Shown here: positions 16,377 to 25,440 of the stretch, one piece after another
How positions within the stretch are numbered: position 1 is the first letter of the stretch
Layout of the letters: every line of letters starts with the position of its first letter
Source: Luteibacter sp. UNCMF331Sha3.1
GTDB taxonomy: Bacteria; Pseudomonadota; Gammaproteobacteria; Xanthomonadales; Rhodanobacteraceae
Assembly: GCF_900109915.1 (NCBI RefSeq)
Contig: NZ_FOBU01000001.1
Location: 1,060,764 to 1,124,763 of the forward strand
Length of the DNA: 64,000 nucleotides
Reading direction: 5' to 3'
Program-made: the position numbers and the translations under genes
Notes under the pieces: model-generated
What the model was told of the DNA's origin: nothing
Database searches by the model: none
What the model saw: the letters and a program-made list of their open reading frames with translations, nothing else

Positions 16377-19300
16377 TCAGGCCGTGTGCGTTGCCAGTTT
16401 GCGCTTCGGCGCCAGCCGGTCCTGCAAGCGGTTCATGTAGAGATAGATCACCGGCGTGAGGTACAGCGTCAGGATCTGCGACACCACCAGACCGCCGACC
16501 ACGGCAAGACCCAGCGGTCGCCGCGTCTCCGCACCGGCACCGATACCCAGGGCGATCGGCAACGTACCGGCGAACGCCGCCATGGTGGTCATCATGATCG
16601 GGCGGAATCGCACGCGGCAGGCTTCGAAGATGGCATCGGCCGGTGCCAGCCCCGCCTCGCGCTGACGCTCCAGCGCGAAGTCGATCATCATGATCGCGTT
16701 CTTCTTCACGATGCCGACCAGCATGATGATGCCGACGAACGCGAACAGATCGAGCGACGCGTTGAAGATCACCAGCGTCAGCAACGCGCCCACCGCCGCG
16801 GCCGGCAGGCCGGACAGGATCGTGAGCGGGTGGATGAAACTCTCGTACAGGATGCCGAGCACGAGATAGATCACGAACACGGCCAGCAACAACAGCAGGC
16901 CCATGCCCTTGACCGAATCCTGGAACGCCTGCGCCGTGCCCTGCACGCTGCCGCTCAACGTCGGGGGCAGTTTCATGTCGGCGGTCGCGCGATCGATGCT
17001 CGCCACGGCATCGCTGAGCGATACGCCCGGCGCGAGGTTGAACGACACCGTGACCGCAGGCAGCTGGCCCTGATGGTTCACCGTCAGCACCTGCGGCTTG
17101 CGCACGAAGCTGGCGACGGTGTTGAGCGGTACGAGCTTTCCACTGTCGGACGTGACGTAGAGCTTCGACAGCACGGCCGGGTCGTCCTGCATCTGTCGTT
17201 CGACCTGCAGGATGACCCAGTACTGCGTCGCCGCACCGTAGATGGTCGAGATCTGGTTTTCGCCGAAGGCCGTGCCGAGCGCGGTCTGCACCTGATCCAT
17301 CGTGAGCCCGAGCGGCGCGAGCTTGTCGCGATTGACCGTCACGACCATCGACGGGCTGTTGAGATCGAGATCGGTGGTGACGTCCTGGAAACCGGGCAGC
17401 TTCTGGAAGGCGGTGACGAGCTTGCCGGACCAGTCGTACAACGCGTGCAGGTCGGTCGACTGCACGGTGTACTGGTACTGCGCCTTCGACTGGCGACCGC
17501 CCACCTGGATCGCCGGCGGGTTCTGGATGTAGGTGCGGATACCCGGCACCTCGGCGAACTTCCTGCGAAGGTCCTGGATGATGTCGTCGGGCGTCGCGCC
17601 GTCGCGTTCCGAGCGTTCCTTGAGCCGCAGCAGCAGCGAACCGGAATTCACGGTGGAACGCGCGCCACCCGCGCCGACGCTCGACATCACCGCCTCGATA
17701 CTCGGGTCCTTGACGGCGATATCCGCGAGCGACTGTTGCCGGGCGGACATCGCGGCGAACGAAATGTCGGTCGGACCTTCGGTTGTGACGCGCAACTGAC
17801 CGCTGTCGCCGGCCGGGATGAAGTCCTTCGGCGTGATCGCGAACAGCACGCCCGTGGCGGCGAGGCTGAGCGCGAAGCCGAGCAGCACCGTGCGCGGATG
17901 GCGCATGCACCACGCGAGGGTGCGGGTATAGCCGTCGGTCACCGCCGCGAACCCGCGATCGAACCACACGACGACGACACTGCGCTTCTCGTGATCGTGC
18001 GCCTTGACGAAGCGGCTGCACAGCATGGGCGTGAGCGTGATCGACACGAAACCCGAGATCAGGATCGACACGCTGATGACCACGGCGAATTCGTGGAACA
18101 GTCGTCCGACGATGCCGCCCATGAACATCACCGGGATGAACACCGCCACCAGCGACAGGGTCATCGAGAAGATGGTGAAGCCGATTTCGTTGGCGCCCTT
18201 CACGGCGGCATCGAACGGGGCCTCGCCCATCTCGATGTGTCGCATGATGTTCTCGAGCATCACGATCGCGTCGTCGACGACGAAGCCCACCGCCAGCGTC
18301 AGCGCCAGCAGCGAGAGGTTGTCGAGGCTGTAACCGAGCGCGAACATGGCGCCGAAGGTACCGAGCACCGAAATCGGCAAGGCCACCGCGGGAATCAGGG
18401 TCGCCGACGCGTTGCCGAGGAACAGGTAGATCACCAGCACCACGAGGATGCCGGCCAGCACGAGGGTGAACTGCACGTCGTGCACGGAATCGCGGATCGA
18501 CACCGAGCGGTCGTACATCACGTTGAGCTTCACCGACGGCGGCAGCGTCTCCCTGAACGCCGGCAGCAGCGCGAAGATCTTGTCGACCGTCTCCACGGTG
18601 TTGGCGCCGGGCTGGCGCTGGATCGCGAGCGTGATCGAGCGATTGCCGTTGAACCAGCTGGCCTTCTGGTCGTCCTGCACGCTGTCGCGCGGCACGGCGA
18701 TGTCGGCGAGGCGCACCGGGGCCCCGTTGCGGTAGGCGACGACCACCTGGCGGTAATCGGCCGCGCGCATCAGCTGGCCGTCCGAACGGATCGACAGCAG
18801 CTGGCGTTTGCCGTTGAGCGATCCCGTGGCCTTGTTGACGTTGGCGGCCGCGATGGCCTCGCGCATCTGGTCGATGCCGATGCCCGTCGCCGCGAGGCGA
18901 TCCGGATCGACGGCGATGCGTACGGCGTACTTCTGCGACCCGTAGACGTTCACCTGCGCGACACCGTCCACCATCGACAGCCGCTGCGCGAGTTCGGTCT
19001 CGGCGTAGTCGTCGACCGTGGACAGCGGCAACGTCGACGACTGCATGGTGAGGAACAGGATCGGCGCGTCCGCCGGGTTCACCTTGCGATACGTGGGCGG
19101 TGTCGGCATGTCCTGCGGCAGCTGGCGCTGCGCGGCCGAGATGGCGGCCTGCACGTCCTGCGCGGCGCCGTCGATGCTGCGGTCGAGCGCGAACGTGACG
19201 GTGATCGTCGTCGAGCCCAGCGAGCTGGACGACGTCATCGAGTCGATACCGGCCACGGTCGACAGCTGCGCTTCGAGGGGAGTCGCCACCGACGAAGCCA

Positions 19301-19475
19301 TCGTCTCGGGCGACGCGCCGGGAAGACTCGCGCTGATGTTGATCGTGGGAAAGTCGACGTTCGGCAGCTCGTTGACCGGCAGCCTCGGGTAGGCGGCGAT
19401 GCCGAAGATCACCAGCGCCGCCATCAGCAGCGTGGTCATCACCGGTCGGCGGATGCAGAGTTCCGGGAGGTTCAC
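16377..19475 (-). CDS. Efflux RND transporter permease, MdtB/MdtC-like
   Basis: About 1032 residues of the HAE1 family. The start taken is the GTG at 19475, with GAGGG ten bases upstream overlapping the adaptor stop; an ATG at 19517 would overlap the adaptor gene. N-terminal PELCIRRPVMTTLLMAALVI and the SASLPGASPETMASSVATPL block match MdtC/MuxC proteins closely. TM4 carries the proton-relay segment VGFVVDDAIVMLENI. The second half has GIIMLVGIVKKNAIMMIDFA. It exports drugs or other amphiphiles by proton antiport as a trimer with the adaptor encoded upstream. MdtABC normally uses two different permeases; only one is present here, so it probably works as a homotrimer. Confidence 0.93.
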   Translation of the reverse strand: MNLPELCIRRPVMTTLLMAALVIFGIAAYPRLPVNELPNVDFPTINISASLPGASPETMASSVATPLEAQLSTVAGIDSMTSSSSLGSTTITVTFALDRSIDGAAQDVQAAISAAQRQLPQDMPTPPTYRKVNPADAPILFLTMQSSTLPLSTVDDYAETELAQRLSMVDGVAQVNVYGSQKYAVRIAVDPDRLAATGIGIDQMREAIAAANVNKATGSLNGKRQLLSIRSDGQLMRAADYRQVVVAYRNGAPVRLADIAVPRDSVQDDQKASWFNGNRSITLAIQRQPGANTVETVDKIFALLPAFRETLPPSVKLNVMYDRSVSIRDSVHDVQFTLVLAGILVVLVIYLFLGNASATLIPAVALPISVLGTFGAMFALGYSLDNLSLLALTLAVGFVVDDAIVMLENIMRHIEMGEAPFDAAVKGANEIGFTIFSMTLSLVAVFIPVMFMGGIVGRLFHEFAVVISVSILISGFVSITLTPMLCSRFVKAHDHEKRSVVVVWFDRGFAAVTDGYTRTLAWCMRHPRTVLLGFALSLAATGVLFAITPKDFIPAGDSGQLRVTTEGPTDISFAAMSARQQSLADIAVKDPSIEAVMSSVGAGGARSTVNSGSLLLRLKERSERDGATPDDIIQDLRRKFAEVPGIRTYIQNPPAIQVGGRQSKAQYQYTVQSTDLHALYDWSGKLVTAFQKLPGFQDVTTDLDLNSPSMVVTVNRDKLAPLGLTMDQVQTALGTAFGENQISTIYGAATQYWVILQVERQMQDDPAVLSKLYVTSDSGKLVPLNTVASFVRKPQVLTVNHQGQLPAVTVSFNLAPGVSLSDAVASIDRATADMKLPPTLSGSVQGTAQAFQDSVKGMGLLLLLAVFVIYLVLGILYESFIHPLTILSGLPAAAVGALLTLVIFNASLDLFAFVGIIMLVGIVKKNAIMMIDFALERQREAGLAPADAIFEACRVRFRPIMMTTMAAFAGTLPIALGIGAGAETRRPLGLAVVGGLVVSQILTLYLTPVIYLYMNRLQDRLAPKRKLATHTA

Positions 19476-19485
19476 GCGGGCGCCC

Positions 19486-20619
19486 TCAGCCGTTGTCGAT
19501 GCGCACGCGGGCGCCATCGACCAGCAGCATCTGCCCTTCCGTGACCACGCGCTCGCCGGCTTGCAGGCCCTTGTCGACGACTACCCGATCGGCGGTGGTG
19601 GCGCCCGTGGTGATCGTGCGCTGCTCCACCGACTGATCCGGCTTGACCACGAAGACGAACGTGCCCGCGGTCGAACTCTGCAAGGCCACGACGGGGATAC
19701 TCACCGCGTCGGCGAGGCGCGTCGTCGGCAGCGTCACTTCCGCGAACTGCCCGGGCGTGAGGCGCCCGTCGGCATTCGCGAAGCGGCCCTTGAGCACGAT
19801 GGTGCCGGTGGTGGCGTCGACGGCGTTGTCGATGAATTCGAGTTCGCCCTGCAGCGGCGCGCCATCGTCGCCGGGAATCTTCGCGTGCACGGGCAGCGCG
19901 CCGCGCCGCACGCTGTTGCGCACGGCGGAGAGGCTGTCTTCGGGGATGGAAAACGCCACGCGGATCGGGTCGACTTCGTTCAGGACGACGATGTCGGTGG
20001 TGTCGGCGGAGAGCGTGGCGCCGGGGTACGCGAGCGGTGCGCCGGTCACGCCATCGAAGGGCGCGACGATCGTGGTGAATTCCAGCTGCGTCTGCGCGGC
20101 GCGCGCGGCGGCGCGGTCGCTTTCGAGCGCGGCGCGCGCCACGCCGAGGTTGGCCTTGTAGAGATCGTAGTCGGCGCGGCTGACGAAGCCCTTGCCCAGC
20201 ATGTTCTGGTATCGCTCGAGGTCCGCCTCGGCCTTCACGAGCTGCGCCTGGTCGCGCGCCACGTTGCCCTGGGCTTCGTCGTACGCCGCCTTGAGCGGTC
20301 GCTGGTCGACGCGGGCGAGCAGATCGCCCTTCTTCACGTGCGCGCCGGGCGTGAAGGCCAGGCTTTCGAGCTGGCCGTTCACGCGGGATCGCACGTTCAC
20401 GGTCGAATAGGCCTCCGCGCGGCCGATCACCTTCAGCGAAAGATCGATGTCGCCGCGGGTCGCCACCGCGGTACTGACGGGAACCCCCGCGGCGGCCTTG
20501 CCGGCCGGCCTGTCCGCGCCCTTCGCGCCCGGATCGTGCCGCCATACGCCGACGCCGATGGCGACGATCGCCACGAGGCCGGCGATGACGATGAGTTTCT
20601 TCCCTGGGGATCGTTGCAT
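19486..20619 (-). CDS. RND efflux periplasmic adaptor subunit, MdtA-like
   Basis: 377 residues. A signal or anchor helix spans residues 8-26 (KLIVIAGLVAIVAIGVGVW). The lipoyl half-motif VRSRVNGQLESLAFTPGAHVKKGDLLARVD is near 75-105. A short alpha-hairpin spans 110-170, the second lipoyl half is TIVAPFDGVTGAPLAYPGATL, and a beta-barrel and membrane-proximal domain follow with VPVVALQSSTAGTFVFVVK. GGAG lies upstream of the ATG. The stop is ten bases before the RND start codon, so the two are coupled; marR lies 120 bp upstream in the same direction. Confidence 0.92.
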   Translation of the reverse strand: MQRSPGKKLIVIAGLVAIVAIGVGVWRHDPGAKGADRPAGKAAAGVPVSTAVATRGDIDLSLKVIGRAEAYSTVNVRSRVNGQLESLAFTPGAHVKKGDLLARVDQRPLKAAYDEAQGNVARDQAQLVKAEADLERYQNMLGKGFVSRADYDLYKANLGVARAALESDRAAARAAQTQLEFTTIVAPFDGVTGAPLAYPGATLSADTTDIVVLNEVDPIRVAFSIPEDSLSAVRNSVRRGALPVHAKIPGDDGAPLQGELEFIDNAVDATTGTIVLKGRFANADGRLTPGQFAEVTLPTTRLADAVSIPVVALQSSTAGTFVFVVKPDQSVEQRTITTGATTADRVVVDKGLQAGERVVTEGQMLLVDGARVRIDNG

Positions 20620-20695
20620 GTGGTCTCCGGCCGGATCCGCCTTCGATCCGGTCGCCGCGCTGGGGATGCGCGGACTGGGTGGCTGGTTCGGGTAA

Positions 20696-20711
20696 GCGTA
20701 ACTACTAACGC
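20696..20711. promoter_or_regulatory. Possible MarR operator between marR and the efflux genes
   Basis: GCGTAACTACTAACGC is an isolated A/T-richer element with four-base inverted arms and internal TAAC repeats. It lies about 75 bp before the adaptor start and after the marR stop. Placement fits an autoregulated MarR efflux operon; the binding itself is inference. Confidence 0.3.
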
Positions 20712-20739
20712 ACCACCCCGGGCATCGGTTGACCCGCCG

Positions 20740-21201
20740 TCAGCCTTCGTCGACCGGTCCGTCGAGGCCCTGGAGGTTTTCCTTCATGCGATCCAGCACG
20801 GCCAGCATGGTCTGCAGGTCGTCCGTGGAAATACCCTGGGTGGCGTCGCGGCGCAGGCCGCGCGCGATATCTTCCATGTCGTCTATGACACCCCGTGCCT
20901 GGTCGGTGTCGTGAAGACGCCAGGCGCGACGATCCTTGGGATCCGCGCGGCGCTCGACGAAACCGGCGGCCTGCAGGCGGTCGATGACACGACCCACCGC
21001 GATCGGCTCCATGTCGAGCTGCTCGGCGAGCTCGTTCTGGCGCATGCCCGGACGTCGGTGCAGCGCCTTGAGCGCACGCCACTGCGCACGGGTCAGCCCG
21101 AAGCGAACGGCCCGCCGGTCGAAGTGCTTGCGAAAGAGCAAGGTCACGTCGTTGATCAGGTAGGCGAACGAGATGTCTTCAACTTTCAGCTGGTCGGCCA
21201 T
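20740..21201 (-). CDS. MarR-family transcriptional regulator
   Basis: 153 residues. Winged helix-turn-helix: GLTRAQWRALKALHRRPG, then MRQNELAEQLDMEPIAVGRVIDRLQAAGFVERRADPKDRRA, the classic recognition helix and wing, followed by a dimerisation helix. The start MADQLKVED is supported by AAGG upstream; the longer frame to 21285 overlaps the divergent macrodomain promoter. It is transcribed in the same direction as the MdtA/MdtC-like genes, so it most likely represses the efflux operon and releases DNA on binding an aromatic or drug ligand. Effector unknown. Confidence 0.92.
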   Translation of the reverse strand: MADQLKVEDISFAYLINDVTLLFRKHFDRRAVRFGLTRAQWRALKALHRRPGMRQNELAEQLDMEPIAVGRVIDRLQAAGFVERRADPKDRRAWRLHDTDQARGVIDDMEDIARGLRRDATQGISTDDLQTMLAVLDRMKENLQGLDGPVDEG

Positions 21202-21278
21202 AACCTTGGGCTGCAATGAATGAACTGTCACGTACATCCTAGCCAAATGCCGGCGCGCCGTCACAGGGAGCATCAGCC

Positions 21279-21785
21279 ATGCCACCGGAAGTGTTCGAAG
21301 GCGACATCACCACGCTGGCCGTCGACGCCATCGTCAACGCCGCCAACGAGTCCCTGCTGGGCGGGGGCGGGGTCGACGGGGCCATCCACCGGGCGGCCGG
21401 CCCCGCGCTGCTGGCCGCCTGCCGCGCCCTTCCCATGGTGCGCCCGGGCGTGCGCTGCCCGACGGGCGAGGCCAGGATCACTGGCGGATTCGCGTTGCCG
21501 GCCCGCTTCGTGATCCACACCGTCGGGCCGGTCTGGCGCGGCGGCCAGGAAGGCGAACCGGCACTTCTCGAGGCCTGCTACCGCGAATGCCTCCGTCTCG
21601 CCCGGGAGCACAACGTCGCCTCGATCGCGTTCCCCGCGATCAGCGCGGGCATCTATGGATACCCCGCCGAAGCGGCTGCGGGCCTCGCGGTGCGGGCGGT
21701 GAGGGATGCGCCGTGGCGGCCCGAAACGGTGGTCTTCTGTACGTTCGGCCCCTCGATGACGAAGACGTACAACGCTGCCCTGTAG
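21279..21785 (+). CDS. Macrodomain protein, probable O-acetyl-ADP-ribose deacetylase
   Basis: 168 residues, a stand-alone macrodomain of the YmdB/MacroD type. Conserved motifs: [20 protein letters not shown] (8-27), with Asn in [18 protein letters not shown] (28-41) and the C-terminal [12 protein letters not shown] loop. These bind the ADP-ribose diphosphate and support hydrolysis of O-acetyl-ADP-ribose or removal of mono-ADP-ribose from proteins or nucleic acids. GGGAG lies nine bases before ATG. It is divergent from marR with 77 bases between, and convergent with batD. Confidence 0.93.
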   Translation: MPPEVFEGDITTLAVDAIVNAANESLLGGGGVDGAIHRAAGPALLAACRALPMVRPGVRCPTGEARITGGFALPARFVIHTVGPVWRGGQEGEPALLEACYRECLRLAREHNVASIAFPAISAGIYGYPAEAAAGLAVRAVRDAPWRPETVVFCTFGPSMTKTYNAAL

Positions 21786-21795
21786 CGCCTGCACA

Positions 21796-21822
21796 GACCG
21801 GGTTCGCCGCGGGCACCCGGTC
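21796..21822. terminator. Hairpin between convergent macrodomain and batD genes
   Basis: GACCGGGT (21796-21803) pairs with ACCCGGTC (21815-21822) around an 11-base loop. There is no T-run on either side, so terminator function is uncertain. Confidence 0.35.
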
Positions 21823-21838
21823 GTAGCAGGAGGCTAGA

Positions 21839-23536
21839 TCAACGGGGATAGAGCGGCGGCAGGGCGTCGTCGCTTCCGCCTTGCGTGGGCGGCAGCCAGT
21901 CGAATCCTTTCGCGAACGCGTCGCGCAGCCGCGGTCCCGGTGCGTCGCCGTCCGCGTAGCGGGCACGTTGCAGCGCGGCGATCGCGTCGCGTTGCGGGCC
22001 CTCGCGCAAGGCGGCGGAGAGCGCCCCGAGCGACGTCACCGACGGACGGACGATGCGTGCCCACCGCAGCAATGCCTGCTCGGCCGCGGCGAGATCGCTG
22101 CGCACCGCCAGCTTGAGGAAATGCTCATGCGCGGGTCGCTCGCGCGTCACGGGGGCCGGTGCCGGCGGCACGTCGGCGGCACGCGAACCGCGTCGGCGCG
22201 CAAGCAGGAACCATGCGACCACCGTGGCGATCCAGAGCGACAGCACGGCGATGAAGAGCAGCCGCCATGGCGAACCCGTCGGCGTCGCGGCCGCGGCATC
22301 GGCGACGGTCGCCACCGGTGCCGGTGCGGACGCGGGTGCGGCGCTCGCACCGGTGGAGGGAGGCGCGATGGCCGGCGCCGCGGCACCGTTCGACGGCGCG
22401 ACTTCGATATCGCGTGCGGGGACCGTCGCCACCTCGGGCTTGTCGGTGACGACGTTCCACCAGTGCAGCGTCGTTTCCGGAATGTGCAGCGTGCCGGCGC
22501 GCGTCGGCACGACGGCGAAGCCCTGCTGGCGCCGGCCGGTGACCCACGAGCCACTGCTGCCGCCACCCGTGACGGCCTTGTCGGGATACACGTCCGCACC
22601 GTCGAGCTTCGGCAGCGACAGCGCGGGCAACGCTTCGAACGGCATGCCGGTGGCATCGAGGCGCATGGTCAGCGTGATCGGCTGGCCGACACGCGCCTTG
22701 CCGTCGGGCGGCACGCCGTCGAGCACGAGTTTCAGCTCGCGCGCGGGGATCCACGCACCGTTCGCCGCGGCATCGGGACGCGCGCGCACGTCGATGCGCA
22801 CGCGCTCGGCGACGGCGTTCACCGGTTCGCCCGCTCCGAAGAACGACGTCGCGTCGGTGGGATCGACCGCCGTGCCCTGGAACGTGGGCGGCTGGATCTC
22901 GAGCGGGCCCGCGCGCTGAGGGAAGATCGCGTAGTGGCGCTCGACCACGTTGAAGCGGCGGCCCTCGCGCATCGTCTGGTAATTCGCGTCCTGGCCGACG
23001 CGCCGGATCTCCGCGCCCTCGACCGTGGGATCGCCGAGTTGCCCATCGGCGAGGTTCACCGCGAAATACAGGCGCAGCGTGTAATCGATCTGCTGTCCCA
23101 CATACGCGGTGACGGGATCGGCCTTGCCTTCGAGCGACACGGGCCGCATGGCCGCGCCACCCCCCGCGTCCGACGTCGCGGCGACGTCCACGGACACCGG
23201 CTGCGTCTTCTGCCCGCCGATGGTCAGCGCGGGAATGACGAGGTGACCCTCGCGCCGCGGACGCAACGCGACACCGAGGATGGTGCGCGCCTCGCGCGTG
23301 CCGTTGACGATGCTCAAGGTATGGTTCGTGGACGTGCCGAGCACGACGAAGTCCGCCATCAGCGGCGAGAAATCCGGCGATTCCGACGTCTGGTCGGAGA
23401 GCTCGATGTTGAGCGTCACCGTTTCGCCGATGCCGACCTTGCTCCGGTCGAGCGACGCCACGGGTGCCGACTGCGCGAACGCGAGCATTGGCAGGCAGCC
23501 CAGCGCGATGGCAAGCAACAGACCGCGCATGTTCAT
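21839..23536 (-). CDS. batD: BatD-like protein (oxygen-tolerance family)
   Basis: 565 residues. Signal peptide in residues 1-22 (RGLLLAIALGCLPMLAFA). Repeated beta-sandwich domains follow, starting with SLDRSKVGIGETVTLNIELSD and the BatD hallmark VTAYVGQQIDYTLRLYF. A membrane helix near 420-440 (LLFIAVLSLWIATVVAWFLLA) precedes a cytoplasmic helical tail. The start ATG 23536 overlaps the upstream stop (ATGA) and has GGAG eight bases before; ATG 23530 is an alternative. Last gene of the moxR-bat operon. Bat proteins form an inner-membrane complex with MoxR ATPases linked to stress and aerotolerance; the biochemical role is not established. Confidence 0.88.
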   Translation of the reverse strand: MNMRGLLLAIALGCLPMLAFAQSAPVASLDRSKVGIGETVTLNIELSDQTSESPDFSPLMADFVVLGTSTNHTLSIVNGTREARTILGVALRPRREGHLVIPALTIGGQKTQPVSVDVAATSDAGGGAAMRPVSLEGKADPVTAYVGQQIDYTLRLYFAVNLADGQLGDPTVEGAEIRRVGQDANYQTMREGRRFNVVERHYAIFPQRAGPLEIQPPTFQGTAVDPTDATSFFGAGEPVNAVAERVRIDVRARPDAAANGAWIPARELKLVLDGVPPDGKARVGQPITLTMRLDATGMPFEALPALSLPKLDGADVYPDKAVTGGGSSGSWVTGRRQQGFAVVPTRAGTLHIPETTLHWWNVVTDKPEVATVPARDIEVAPSNGAAAPAIAPPSTGASAAPASAPAPVATVADAAAATPTGSPWRLLFIAVLSLWIATVVAWFLLARRRGSRAADVPPAPAPVTRERPAHEHFLKLAVRSDLAAAEQALLRWARIVRPSVTSLGALSAALREGPQRDAIAALQRARYADGDAPGPRLRDAFAKGFDWLPPTQGGSDDALPPLYPR

Positions 23537-25440
23537 TCTTCCGGCTCCGCGCCGTGCCGGCGTTGGTATTCGAGCATGAACTTTCTCCTTAGCAGCCCAC
23601 CCGGATCGTCGGGCACGCGCATCAACGCACGCTGTACGTCGGGCGGCAATTTCGACGCCGCTTCCTTTGCCGACACCATGCCGAGGTCGTGTCCTTGCTG
23701 CCCGTCCTTGCCGTCGGCCTGACCGGCGAGCTTCGCGTCCATCTGCTGTTTCAGGGCATCCTGCGCCTGCTTCGCCCGGGCCTGCTCGGCCTGGGACTTG
23801 GCGGTGGCGTCGCCTTGCGGCGCCTGTCCCTTGCCGGCGTCCTTGCCGCGATCGCCGCCCTCGCCTTCGCCGGCCTTGTCCTTCGCGCCCTGCGCGTTGG
23901 CATCGTCGTTGCCGTCGGCGCCCGACTGCTGGCCGCCCTGCCCGCTGCTGCCATCCTTGCCATCCTCCTGGCCCTGCTTTTCGTCGTTGCCCTGCTGGCC
24001 GGGGGATGGCTGATTCTTGTCCTGCTGCCCCTTGCCGCCCTGCTTGTCCTGTTTGTCCTTCTCGTCCTTCTGCTGCTGCTTCTGCTGCTTCAGGAAATCG
24101 TCGACCGCCTTGCGGTTGGCGGCTGCGTCGGCATTGTTCGGATCGGCTTTCAGCGCACGGTCGTATGCGGCGATCGCGTCTTCGTACCGCTGCTGTTTCG
24201 CGAGCGCGTTGCCCAGGTTGTACTGCGCGTCGGTGCCGGTGCCGTGCGCGAGCGCCGCTTCCGCGCCCGCGTAATCGCCGGCCTTGTATGCCGCCGCTCC
24301 ACGCAGCGCATCGCTCTTCGCGAGCGACTGCGCCGCTTTCGCGTCGCCGGCGGCGAGCGCCCGCGCCGCCTGCTGATCCCGCGTGCGAAAGACGTCGGCG
24401 AGCCCGTCCGCACGGGCGGGCGTCAGGGGCACGAACGCGAGCGCGAGCACGAGCAGCCAGCCGCGACGGAACGCGAGTGCGACCAGAGGCAGCAACGGCA
24501 GCAGCAGCCACGGGCCGCGGTCCTGCCATTGGCCCGACGCCGCGCCTTCCACCGCCTTGCCCTCGCCGTCGTTCTGCAAGGCGCCTGCGAGCGTTGTCAC
24601 TTCGGAAGCGCCATCCGCGACGGGAACGAACCGACCGCCACCCGCATTCGCGACGGCCTGGAGCGACGCGTCGTCGCGCGGCGCCATCACCATGTCGCCG
24701 CGCTCGTCCTTGAGGAATCCGCCATCCTCCGCCGCGATCGGGCCGCCACGCGCGGTGCCGATCGCGAGTACGGAAACGCGGTCGCCGGCGGCACGCGCGC
24801 GCCGGGCAGCCGCCACGGCGGCTGCGTCGGCACGATCGGTGACGAGCACGATGGAGCCACCCCGCACGTCGGCGCGCCGGATCAGATCGGCGGCGAGATC
24901 GATCGCCTTGCCCGGATCATCGCCTTCGACCGGCATCGTGTCGGGCGCGAGCGCCGTGAGCAGGTCGTCCACGCTATGCGCGTCGGTCGTCAGCGGTGCC
25001 ACCGTGAACGCGTCGCCGGTGTAAGCGATGAGCGCGTTCATGCCGTCGCGATTCGCGGCGTAGAGCTCGCGCACCTTGTAGCGTGCGCGACTGAGGCGAT
25101 CGGGCACCACGTCGTGCGAGAGCATGTGCTGCGACATCGATACCACCACGACCTGGGCGGCGCGCTCGGCGAACAGCGGCTGCGTCTGCCGGTCCCACGA
25201 GGGCCCCGCCAGCGCGAGCACCGCGAGCACGGCCGCCGCGACGAACGCCATCACGGGCACGCGCGACGTCGCGGCCTGGCCGTCGAGCAGGTACGGCAGC
25301 AGTTCGGGATCGGCGAGGCGCGCGAGCACGCGCTGGCCCGACGAACGTCGTCCGGTCAGCCAGGCGATGGGTGGCACGAGCACGAGCAGCCACAACCAGC
25401 GTGGCTCGATGAAATGGAAGGCGCCGAACCATGCGCTCAT
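23533..25440 (-). CDS. BatB-BatC fusion: VWA-domain and TPR protein
   Basis: 635 residues. Membrane helices lie near 14-28 and 62-80. A von Willebrand A domain spans about 90-290, a third and fourth hydrophobic pair about 315-355, a TPR region about 365-445 (YNLGNALAKQQRYEDAIAAY), and then a very Gln/Lys/Gly/Asp-rich disordered stretch (about 450-570). A conserved end follows (KLPPDVQRALMRVPDDPGG). In Bacteroidetes these are separate BatB and BatC proteins. The VWA metal site is degenerate: the canonical DxSxS is SMSQH (101-105), lacking the first Asp. The ATGA overlap with batA and with batD indicates coupled translation. Confidence 0.88.
   Translation of the reverse strand: MSAWFGAFHFIEPRWLWLLVLVPPIAWLTGRRSSGQRVLARLADPELLPYLLDGQAATSRVPVMAFVAAAVLAVLALAGPSWDRQTQPLFAERAAQVVVVSMSQHMLSHDVVPDRLSRARYKVRELYAANRDGMNALIAYTGDAFTVAPLTTDAHSVDDLLTALAPDTMPVEGDDPGKAIDLAADLIRRADVRGGSIVLVTDRADAAAVAAARRARAAGDRVSVLAIGTARGGPIAAEDGGFLKDERGDMVMAPRDDASLQAVANAGGGRFVPVADGASEVTTLAGALQNDGEGKAVEGAASGQWQDRGPWLLLPLLPLVALAFRRGWLLVLALAFVPLTPARADGLADVFRTRDQQAARALAAGDAKAAQSLAKSDALRGAAAYKAGDYAGAEAALAHGTGTDAQYNLGNALAKQQRYEDAIAAYDRALKADPNNADAAANRKAVDDFLKQQKQQQKDEKDKQDKQGGKGQQDKNQPSPGQQGNDEKQGQEDGKDGSSGQGGQQSGADGNDDANAQGAKDKAGEGEGGDRGKDAGKGQAPQGDATAKSQAEQARAKQAQDALKQQMDAKLAGQADGKDGQQGHDLGMVSAKEAASKLPPDVQRALMRVPDDPGGLLRRKFMLEYQRRHGAEPEE

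Noticed and set aside
16188..19544. A 1118-codon open frame on the plus strand opposite the RND permease
   Set aside because: It is antisense to a well-recognised RND gene; the product is His/Arg/Asp-rich with no domain. Such long shadows are expected in GC-rich DNA.
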